This document shows, one piece after another, positions 57,233-64,000 of a stretch of 64,000 nt of DNA; the first letter of the stretch is position 1; the number at the start of each line of letters is the position of its first letter. The notes below the pieces were generated by a model that was not told the DNA's origin, did no database searches, and was given only the letters and a program-made list of their open reading frames with translations. Position numbers and translations under genes: made by a program. Source of the stretch: Lachnospiraceae bacterium. GTDB lineage: Bacteria > Bacillota > Clostridia > Lachnospirales > Lachnospiraceae. The stretch covers positions 1 through 64,000 of the forward strand of contig JAJQHQ010000050.1 of assembly GCA_021199655.1 (NCBI GenBank), given 5' to 3'.

Positions 57233-60133
57233 ATGGGTAATTACCAGATGAAATGTAAAGGAGATAAAACATATATACAAAGGATGCCGCAGCAAAAACA
57301 GGAACGTGGCAGGAGTGGAAAGTCAGGGAAAAGAGCGGCTTTGAGCGGTCTTTTATCACTGGCTGTTTTTTTCACGCAGATGGCCGGATTCATGACGGTG
57401 TCTGCGGAGGCGGAAACGTATGAATATGAAGGGACGACGCAGATTGCCTCAACGGATTATTATGCGGAATTCAGCACTACGGCGGTGGACCTGATCGTTG
57501 AGGAGGTCTATGTATCTTCCGGGTCTTATGTACAGGAAGGTACCAGCATTCTTAAGATCACGGATGACAGCTATCAGAGTGCGATTTCTTATTATAAAGC
57601 GGCGATCATACGCGCAGAGAATAACTTGACGGATGCAGAGCTCACTTACGCGCAGGGAATGCAGTCAGCGGAGTATACGCTGGAATTGGCGCAGGCGGAG
57701 GCCGATCAGGCGGAATTTGTCCGTGACCAGTCCGAAGCGGAGCTGGAGGACACGATAGAGGATCATGAGGAGATTCTCGTTGAACTGGAGGAACGGATCG
57801 AGGATCTGGAAAATGGCGAATATGACGATGATGATTCCTCATCGAGCAGTTCATCAAGCAGTTCATCGAGCAGCTCATCAAGTTCTTCTTCTTACGATTC
57901 ATCAGAGGAAGAGACGGAGAATCAGGAACAGACAAACGCCACGACGGAGTCGGAAACGGAGACAGAATCCGAGACAGAGGATCCAGCTGCGGCCCTGCAG
58001 CTGGAGCTTCTGGCACTTCAGACGCAGTCAGAACTTCTGGCAGAGTCTGAGTCTGAGCTGGAGTCAGAGCTGCTGGAGAAAAATGAAGAATACAATGAGA
58101 TTCTGGAGAAAATGTACGCTCTGGAAGGATATGATACTTCTGTTCTGGCAGGGGCCGGACATCTGGTGTTGGATACGGAGGAGGAAACGGAAGAGGAGAC
58201 GGATTTTTCCGCAAACCTTGAGAGTGTGTTGTCAACGATGACCGGTTCTTCGAATTTGCCTCAGGAGACGCTGGCGGATACATCTTCGCTGATTTCTGTT
58301 GTGTCGGCGGATACGGGTATTTCTACTGTATCGGAGGACACGACGGAAGCGACAGCAGAAGAAACTGAAACTTCTGCAACAGAGGCCACAGAAAAGACGA
58401 CCACCGAGGCTTCCGCCACAGAGACCACGGAGGCAACGACCGAAGCGTCTGCAACGGAAACTGAAGAAGAAACGACAGAGACAGAAGCGACTATTATTAT
58501 AGAAGATATTGAGGAAGTGAAGGATGCCGGTGATGCCTCCACGGCGAGCCCGGAGGAGACTGAGACGGAATCCGACACATCGGATACAGAGGAGGATTCG
58601 GAGACGGAAGAGGACACGCTGGAATCTTTGCTTGCCGAGCTGTACGCCATGGAATCCACCAGACAGCAGCTATACCTGGATTATTATGAGGTGATTCACT
58701 CGGAAGAGGATGTGGCGGAACAGATTGCGGTGATCGAGCAGCAGCTGGCCGCATTAAGCAGCTCGACAGCTTCGGGATATTCTTCTTCAGCGTCTTCGGG
58801 TTCTGCATATGGGACATTCGGTACAGGCAGCAGCACGGCATCTGCCGACTCGTCATCATCCACGGATTTGGACAGTTCCACGGATTCAGGCGATTCCACG
58901 GATTCGAGCAGTTCCACAGATACGAGCGATTCTACAGATACAAGTGATTCTACGGATTCAAGTGATTCTACAGATACGAGCAGTTCCACAGATACGAGTG
59001 GTACGACGGATACTTCCGGGACATCCGCTTCGTCGGGCAGAGATTCTGCTTCCGGAACTTCGGATTCCACGAGTACAGGCGGATCTACGGCTTCCGGCAT
59101 GAGCGGCAGTTCCTCGACGGATTCCTCTGACTGGTCTTCGGCACTTGCTTCGGCGATGGCATCCGCTTCAGACAGTTCGGACTCTTCTTCATCGTCAAAG
59201 TCGGGAAGCACCGATTCTTCGTCCGTATCTTCTTCGGATTTAGCTTCTGCTCTGGCATCGGCAGGTACAGGAACTGACACGTCGTCATCAGCTGCGGCAT
59301 CGGCCGGCACGGATGTATCGTCTGCGCTTTCGTCAGTCTCAGGAGGGGCTTCAGGCAGCGGCAGCAGCGATAGCCTGTTTGGAAACACGTATGATCTGTC
59401 GGAAGCGGAAACGGCTCTGGAGCTGACGGCGACGGATTCTGACGAGGCGGAAGAAGTATTGGAGCAGCTTTATGAAGTGCTGGAGGATGTACAGCTTCAG
59501 TATGAGGAGCTGATGCGGATTAAGACGACGACGGAACTGGATATTCAGTATACTTATGATACGACAATCCTTGCCGGAGAGCTGGCGGAGATCACTTACC
59601 AGCAGACGGTCGAGTCGCTGGAAGAGGATCTGCAGTCCTATGAGGATGCGGTGACTGAACTGGAGGAAGCGCTGGAAGTATTGCAGAGCCTGGAAGACGG
59701 CACGGTGACTGCCGAGGCAGCGGGCAGCCTTTCGGCGGTCAACTATGAGGCGGACGATACTTTAAGTTCCACGACCGCGCTTTACAGTATTTATGAGACG
59801 GATGTAGTGACGGTGACGATCGAGGTATCTCAGTATGAGATCGCGAAGATGGCGGTCGGTGATACGGTGAGCGTGGTGCTGTCCGGCTATGGAACTTATG
59901 ACGGCACCATTTCTGAGAAGAGCACGGAGGCGGAAGACGGGACATCCCGGACGACTGTAAATTATCAGGTGGTCGTTTCCATTGATAACAGCCGCGGCTG
60001 GTTGAGCGCAGGTATCGGGGCGACGGTCACAGTGACGGCAGATGATGCAGCAGATAATACCGCAGAGATAATAGAATACGCAGCGGAGCAGACAGAAGAC
60101 GCTGCGGACGCAGCAGAGAATGAAACAACGTAG
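57233..60133 (+). CDS. Secreted HlyD/MacA-like adaptor with very large low-complexity inserts
   Basis: 966 residues. Signal-like segment at about 32-57 (RAALSGLLSLAVFFTQMAGF), then a biotinyl/lipoyl-like half-motif (VDLIVEEVYVSSGSYVQEGT), coiled coil (SAEYTLELAQAEADQAEFVR), and three inserts: poly-Ser and Glu/Thr (about 200-245), Thr/Glu/Ala-rich (about 345-460) and a Ser/Thr/Asp/Gly-rich stretch of about 200 residues (about 510-715). The second coiled-coil arm and the beta-barrel domain follow (VTVTIEVSQYEIAKMAVGDT). It is first in an operon with a second adaptor and a MacB-like permease. The stop codon TAG lies in a mini-element remnant (60130-60156). The start at 57233 follows GGGAGG. Confidence 0.78.
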   Translation: MGNYQMKCKGDKTYIQRMPQQKQERGRSGKSGKRAALSGLLSLAVFFTQMAGFMTVSAEAETYEYEGTTQIASTDYYAEFSTTAVDLIVEEVYVSSGSYVQEGTSILKITDDSYQSAISYYKAAIIRAENNLTDAELTYAQGMQSAEYTLELAQAEADQAEFVRDQSEAELEDTIEDHEEILVELEERIEDLENGEYDDDDSSSSSSSSSSSSSSSSSSSYDSSEEETENQEQTNATTESETETESETEDPAAALQLELLALQTQSELLAESESELESELLEKNEEYNEILEKMYALEGYDTSVLAGAGHLVLDTEEETEEETDFSANLESVLSTMTGSSNLPQETLADTSSLISVVSADTGISTVSEDTTEATAEETETSATEATEKTTTEASATETTEATTEASATETEEETTETEATIIIEDIEEVKDAGDASTASPEETETESDTSDTEEDSETEEDTLESLLAELYAMESTRQQLYLDYYEVIHSEEDVAEQIAVIEQQLAALSSSTASGYSSSASSGSAYGTFGTGSSTASADSSSSTDLDSSTDSGDSTDSSSSTDTSDSTDTSDSTDSSDSTDTSSSTDTSGTTDTSGTSASSGRDSASGTSDSTSTGGSTASGMSGSSSTDSSDWSSALASAMASASDSSDSSSSSKSGSTDSSSVSSSDLASALASAGTGTDTSSSAAASAGTDVSSALSSVSGGASGSGSSDSLFGNTYDLSEAETALELTATDSDEAEEVLEQLYEVLEDVQLQYEELMRIKTTTELDIQYTYDTTILAGELAEITYQQTVESLEEDLQSYEDAVTELEEALEVLQSLEDGTVTAEAAGSLSAVNYEADDTLSSTTALYSIYETDVVTVTIEVSQYEIAKMAVGDTVSVVLSGYGTYDGTISEKSTEAEDGTSRTTVNYQVVVSIDNSRGWLSAGIGATVTVTADDAADNTAEIIEYAAEQTEDAADAAENETT
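58869..59005 (+). repeat. 18-bp tandem repeats encoding Asp-Ser-Thr-Asp-Ser-Ser
   Basis: About seven imperfect copies of a GATTCTACAGATACRAGT-type unit encode DSTDTS/DSTDSS repeats in the third insert of the first adaptor. All units keep the frame. This resembles Ser-Asp stalks of surface proteins. Confidence 0.8.
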
Positions 60134-60156
60134 CTGTGAAGATACGGAACAGGTAT
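60130..60156. mobile_element. Decayed 27-bp mini-element covering the adaptor stop codon
   Basis: GTAGCTGTGAAGATACGGAACAGGTAT matches the 27-bp element at most positions when split as GTAGCTGTGAAG / ACAGGTAT. The flanks GAAACAAC (60122-60129) and GAGACGAC (60157-60164) agree at 6 of 8 positions. TAG at 60131-60133, the stop of the upstream gene, is inside it. Confidence 0.55.
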
Positions 60157-60185
60157 GAGACGACGGAATAAGGAGGCGGGCGGCC

Positions 60186-61730
60186 ATGGCCAACAGCAAA
60201 AAGCGTAAAAAAAAGCATCATTATCTGAGAAATATATTTCTTCTTCTTGTAGTTGTGGCAGCAGGAGCGGGCGCTTTTGTGGTCTATCAGGATCAGCAGA
60301 CGACAGAGACGGAAGTGACGACTTCCTATAAACAGGAAACAGTGAAATACGGCTCCGTTATCACCGGCATTACGGAGAGCGGGTCGGTGACCTACGGCAC
60401 TGCGGATCAGGAATTTGAGGTGGCGGAGGTGGTTTCATCATCGAGCTCCAGCTCGTCGAGTTCCGGTTCATCGAGCAGTTCGAGCATCGATATGAGCAGT
60501 ATGAGCAGTATGACCAACATGGCTTCAACAGCAGCTTCGACTACTGCCTCCAGTTCGTCTTCATCTTCGGGTTCCTCCACTTCTCTGGAAATCGAGGAGG
60601 TCTATGTGGCAGTCGGCCAGGTGGTTTCTGAGGGCGATGCGCTGATGAAGATCACAGATGAAAGCATTGAGGCTTATCGGGAAGAGCTAGAGGCGGCGGT
60701 CACGAGTGCGGAGCTGACCGTAAAGCAGGAAGAGATCAACGTTGAGACCAAGCAGGCGGAAGCGGATTATACGTATGCCACTTACATAGCGGAAGGCGAG
60801 ACCGCGGAGGCGACCTATAACGCGACGATTACCAGTCTGGAAAATACGGTGACTGAGCTTGAGGAAGATCTTGAAGAAGCTGCGGAAGAACTGGAAGAGC
60901 TGCAGTCAGAGTATGATGACGGTGAAGACGTGGAGGACGATCTGGAGGACGCTCAGCTGAATTATGATACGATCGAGGCGAATCTGGAGATTGCGAAGAA
61001 CAACCTGACCACGCAGTCAATCGAGGCAAAGCAGACCTATGAAAACGCCATGACCAATTATGAATATGCCGACCAGCTTTATGAAATTGACACGGACGGC
61101 CTGACGGATGATCTGGAGGATGCGCAGGATACACTGGAGGAGGCCGAGGAGGCCCTGGCGGAATTTGAGGAGCAGATCGGCGATGGTGTGATCTATTCCG
61201 AATATTCCGGGACAGTAATGTCGATTTCCTACAGCGCGGGAGACAGTCTTTCCAGTGATTCGACGGTGGTGACATTTTCGGATTCGGACGCCGTGACGAT
61301 GACGGTGGCGGTTTCCCAGAATGATATCGCGGATATTTCCACAGGGGATGCGGTGTCGATTTCTCTGACTGCGTATGAGGATGAAACGTTTGATGGGGAA
61401 GTGACGTCGATCTCCACATCGGCGACGACCGGTTCCTCAACGGTAAACTATGAAGTGACGGTGACCTTTACCGGCGACATCAGTAAAGTGTACTCTGATA
61501 TGACAGGCGAGGTGACCTTTATTACAAAGGAAGAGGCGGATACGCTTTATATTTCCAACCGTGCGGTCTATACGGACGGAGCGACCTCCTACGTGAAGGT
61601 TTTGAATGACGACGGGACGATTGAGGAAGTGACGATTACGACCGGCTATTCCAACGGCACGACGGTCGCGGTGACCTCCGGACTTGAGGAAGGGCAGACA
61701 GTGCTGATAGAAAGTCAGGTGACAGAATGA
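60186..61730 (+). CDS. HlyD/MacA-like membrane fusion (adaptor) protein
   Basis: 514 residues. A basic N-terminus, one membrane anchor (about 14-36, NIFLLLVVVAAGAGAFVVYQ), then the adaptor fold: first lipoyl half (VKYGSVITGITESGSVTYGT), a Ser-rich insert (about 82-135), LEIEEVYVAVGQVVSEGDAL as the second conserved lipoyl segment, a long coiled coil (about 165-325), then the beta-barrel and membrane-proximal parts (SNRAVYTDGATSYVKVLNDD, EGQTVLIESQVTE). It would bridge the permease to the outside. It is preceded by GGAGGCGGG, and its TGA overlaps the ATG of the permease gene (ATGA). Confidence 0.88.
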   Translation: MANSKKRKKKHHYLRNIFLLLVVVAAGAGAFVVYQDQQTTETEVTTSYKQETVKYGSVITGITESGSVTYGTADQEFEVAEVVSSSSSSSSSSGSSSSSSIDMSSMSSMTNMASTAASTTASSSSSSSGSSTSLEIEEVYVAVGQVVSEGDALMKITDESIEAYREELEAAVTSAELTVKQEEINVETKQAEADYTYATYIAEGETAEATYNATITSLENTVTELEEDLEEAAEELEELQSEYDDGEDVEDDLEDAQLNYDTIEANLEIAKNNLTTQSIEAKQTYENAMTNYEYADQLYEIDTDGLTDDLEDAQDTLEEAEEALAEFEEQIGDGVIYSEYSGTVMSISYSAGDSLSSDSTVVTFSDSDAVTMTVAVSQNDIADISTGDAVSISLTAYEDETFDGEVTSISTSATTGSSTVNYEVTVTFTGDISKVYSDMTGEVTFITKEEADTLYISNRAVYTDGATSYVKVLNDDGTIEEVTITTGYSNGTTVAVTSGLEEGQTVLIESQVTE

Positions 61731-63556
61731 GATTATCAGAGCTTTTAAGGCTTGTCTGGCTGAACATCAATCAGAACCGGTTTAAAACTGTGATGACATC
61801 CATCGGAATTATTGTAGGAGCGGCCACGATTGTGATGGTGATCGCCATCGGACGCGGAGGACAGATGGATGTGGCGGAGCAGTTTGCCAGCCTGAATGCC
61901 GGATCGATTGATATTACCTATGACTATGCGGGTGAGGAGACGTCAGCGGGAGGAGACAGCAGCTTTTCTTTTTCTGATTTCAGCAGTTCGATCATGAGCA
62001 ATATCAGTAATCTTTTTGGCGGAGGAAACAGCGGCGGCCGGGGCTCCATGGATTCAGGCAGCAGTTCATCATCCGCAGATTCCTCGTCCGGCGATTCTTC
62101 GTCGGGCGGCCGGGATATGGCGATGGGCGGCGGTATGACGATGGGCGGAGATTTTTCCACCGATGCGTCGGGAGACAGCAGCGGCGGTCGGGGCGGCATG
62201 GGTAATTTTTCTGATTTTTCCGACAGTGACATCAGTGATATGGCGGAAGCGTTCGCGAGCGGCGAGATGGATATGAGCGATATCGAGGAAATGTTTTCCG
62301 GTGAAGCGGACGGCTCTGAAGATGGTGAAACGGAGGATGCCGGCGCTGCGGATGACAGTGACGAAGTGGCTGACGATTCGAACGGCGCAGGCGTATCTGG
62401 TGAGGTTGCAGAAGAAGGGGAAGATGATTCCGGCGAAGCAGGCTCGGAAAGCAGTCTGGAAGAAGCAGCTGAGGCAGAAAGCGGCTCTGCGGAGGAAGAG
62501 ACGGAAGCTGCCGCTGCAGTTGCTGCCGAGGATGAGGAGGACGAATCCGAAACAGACCTGACAGATGACCGTCTGAATCAGGAAAATATCATTCTCACGA
62601 TTGACGATGTAGAAGACATCCAGACTTTTGTGAGCGGTGTGGACGACGCAACGATTTCCTATACGACCCGTTCTTCGGTTGAGGGCGGTGACCTGACTGA
62701 GGCGGAGACTTACACGGTAGCAGGCGTATATTATAGCTACTACACGGTCAGCAACCTGTCCATGGCGGAAGGGGAATTTATCACGGACGATGAGAGCGAC
62801 AGCTGCTCAAGAGTCTGCGTACTCGGAAGCAGCGTGGCGAAAGAACTGTTCGGCAGCGCTGCGGAGGCTTATGGAGAGACGCTTTATCTGGATGACCGCG
62901 CGTATGAGATTGTCGGCGTGCTTTCTTCTTCGTCTACGGTATCCGGCAGCATCACGCCGGACGAGTCGATTTTTGTGCCGTATGAGACCGGCATCAAATA
63001 CATTACGGGTGAGGACATCAGCCCGGTGATCACTGTGATCTGCAATGATGTTGATCTGGTGGATACGGTAAAAGCAAATGTGGAAACGGTTCTGGAGGAA
63101 AACTACAGCACGGCGGAATTCACGTTCTCCGATGCGAGCAGCAAGCTGGAAGCGGCGGAGTCTTCGAATGAGATTCTGACCATGCTGCTCTCGGCGATGG
63201 CGGTGATCGTTTTTATCGTCGGCGGAATCGGCATTATGAACGTCCTGTTTGTTTCAGTCAAAGAGCGGACCGGCGAGATCGGAATCCTGAAATCACTTGG
63301 CGCGTCACGGAGTACGATTCTGTTTGAGTTCCTGTTTGAGTCGGCTGCGATCAGTCTGATCGGAGGATTCCTCGGAGTCGGAGCCAGTTTTCTGGTGACA
63401 CCGATCGTGGAATACAACGGAATCCGCGTGGAGGCAAATATTAATGCCTGGGCGGCGGCGCTTGCGTTTTCTATCCTGACCGGTACGATTTTCGGATTTT
63501 ATCCGGCGTGGCAGGCTTCCAAGCTGGTGCCTGTGGAGGCGCTGAATTCGGATTAA
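61727..63556 (+). CDS. MacB-like ABC transporter permease with large disordered insert
   Basis: 609 residues of the MacB_PCD/FtsX permease type. Membrane segment 1 is near 20-45 (TVMTSIGIIVGAATIVMVIA). The extracellular domain is interrupted at about residues 75-285 by a Gly/Ser/Met then Glu/Asp/Ala-rich insert, and resumes at NIILTIDDVEDIQTFVSGVD. Three more membrane segments form the FtsX part (MLLSAMAVIVFIVGGIGIMN, ERTGEIGILKSLGASRSTIL). The ATPase subunit, normally a separate LolD-like protein, is not in the window and may lie beyond 64000. Substrate is unknown; MacAB systems export peptides, antibiotics or lipoproteins. Confidence 0.88.
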   Translation: MRLSELLRLVWLNINQNRFKTVMTSIGIIVGAATIVMVIAIGRGGQMDVAEQFASLNAGSIDITYDYAGEETSAGGDSSFSFSDFSSSIMSNISNLFGGGNSGGRGSMDSGSSSSSADSSSGDSSSGGRDMAMGGGMTMGGDFSTDASGDSSGGRGGMGNFSDFSDSDISDMAEAFASGEMDMSDIEEMFSGEADGSEDGETEDAGAADDSDEVADDSNGAGVSGEVAEEGEDDSGEAGSESSLEEAAEAESGSAEEETEAAAAVAAEDEEDESETDLTDDRLNQENIILTIDDVEDIQTFVSGVDDATISYTTRSSVEGGDLTEAETYTVAGVYYSYYTVSNLSMAEGEFITDDESDSCSRVCVLGSSVAKELFGSAAEAYGETLYLDDRAYEIVGVLSSSSTVSGSITPDESIFVPYETGIKYITGEDISPVITVICNDVDLVDTVKANVETVLEENYSTAEFTFSDASSKLEAAESSNEILTMLLSAMAVIVFIVGGIGIMNVLFVSVKERTGEIGILKSLGASRSTILFEFLFESAAISLIGGFLGVGASFLVTPIVEYNGIRVEANINAWAAALAFSILTGTIFGFYPAWQASKLVPVEALNSD

Positions 63557-63616
63557 GTGCGTGTGGCGGATCTGAGTTAAGGGCAGAATGGTGACAGAAT
63601 GTTTTTTAAAATATGG

Positions 63617-63751
63617 GTAACTGTTCAGTACCTTCACAGTTACGAGGGGAAAGCCCATTTAAAATCGCTGCGCGATGGGGCTTTCCTCCACATGCTATAT
63701 GTTTTCATACGGTCTTCGCAGCAAGTGCGAAGACCTGTTCTGAACAGTTAC
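63617..63751. mobile_element. 135-bp mini-element, intact ends, perfect 8-bp target duplication
   Basis: The ends are exact 12-bp inverted repeats: GTAACTGTTCAG and CTGAACAGTTAC. It is flanked by AAATATGG on both sides (63609-63616 and 63752-63759). It contains three hairpins: the 27-bp terminal one (63617-63643), AAAGCCCATTT...ATGGGGCTTT (about 63650-63685), and GGTCTTCGCA / TGCGAAGACC (63711-63735). No open frame fits inside, so it must be moved by a transposase encoded elsewhere. It lies between the permease and lipoprotein genes. Confidence 0.9.
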
Positions 63752-63804
63752 AAATATGGTTCATAACTCGGCCGCGTCAGAAAAGCGGAGAAAAGAGGAA
63801 AGCT

Positions 63805-64000
63805 ATGAAAAGAAGATCTTTGAGCCTGCTGCTGGCAGCGGCGATGACAATTTCACTGACCGGTTGTGAGAGTGTAAGCGAAGTGGCCGGTTCCGCACAG
63901 AGCGCCGTCAGCGGCGCAGTGGGAACCGTCAGTGAAAAACTGGGTTTTTCGAGTGAAGAGACGGAAACAGAACTGGCCGAAGGGCAGCGAAAGGCAACGA
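63805..64000 (+). CDS. Lipoprotein, N-terminal part (cut by window edge)
   Basis: Starts MKRRSLSLLLAAAMTISLTG with the cysteine next (lipobox L-T-G-C), so it is exported and lipid-anchored. It continues into a Ser/Ala/Val-rich stretch (VAGSAQSAVSGAVGTVSEKL) and is open to the end of the window (65 codons seen). AGAGGA precedes the ATG. It follows the export locus and may belong to it; what is visible is too short to name a family. Confidence 0.8.
   Translation, partial: MKRRSLSLLLAAAMTISLTGCESVSEVAGSAQSAVSGAVGTVSEKLGFSSEETETELAEGQRKAT

Overview
The window is a chromosomal segment around the replication origin of a Gram-positive anaerobe. It is most likely a gut-type member of the Lachnospiraceae (Clostridia). 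The evidence is the order rpmH-(oriC)-dnaA-dnaN-S4-recF-gyrB-gyrA, the left arm rnpA-yidD-yidC-jag-mnmE-mnmG-rsmG with parA/parB, consensus parS sites, DUF3881 and DUF4446 proteins, a MurT/GatD pair, an S-box (SAM-I) leader on metK and QTGD-type wall-anchored surface proteins. The species cannot be named from the sequence.

Left arm (1-15410). Nearly everything is on the minus strand, away from the origin: a cut tRNA-Arg, a DUF3881 gene, serS, a DUF4446 gene, parB-parA and a coiled-coil acidic protein. The exception is a plus-strand alpha/beta hydrolase that has lost its catalytic motifs, next to the second of two perfect parS sites. The rpmH-rnpA-yidD-yidC-jag-mnmE-mnmG-rsmG cluster follows, driven by a near-consensus promoter at 15531-15559.

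Origin (15411-17709). DnaA boxes lie on both sides of dnaA, giving a bipartite oriC. dnaN, the S4 protein, recF and gyrB (4-bp overlap with recF) and gyrA (TTG start) run rightwards, then murT-gatD for peptidoglycan amidation.

Right arm (28-64 kb). This part is more accessory: an AT-rich toxin-antitoxin pair; a secreted InlB-repeat protein with DnaJ-like cysteine motifs; SAM-riboswitch metK; a histidine kinase/response regulator pair; an MNT nucleotidyltransferase with a decayed HEPN partner; an 11.3-kb gene for a 3764-residue wall-anchored adhesin; two AAA-ATPase/PD-(D/E)XK proteins flanking pyrG; a membrane protein with a transglutaminase-like domain lacking its cysteine; ftsH; and a three-gene MacA/MacB-like export locus with very large Ser/Asp/Glu-rich inserts. 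A lipoprotein gene runs off the right edge.

The main unexpected structure is a family of tiny mobile elements with ends GTAACTGTTCAG/CTGAACAGTTAC. Copies of 27, 49 and 135 bp are each flanked by perfect 8-bp target duplications (5966-6008, 25623-25665, 30616-30680, 63609-63759). Other copies are decayed, and some supply stop codons (rnpA, the first adaptor gene) or sit in regulatory leaders (metK). Two long hairpin elements related to each other flank the origin (11581-11753, 18834-18995), and their arms co-vary. Further long structured intergenic regions lie between gyrB and gyrA and between the kinase and regulator genes. I saw no rRNA, CRISPR array, prophage or complete insertion sequence.
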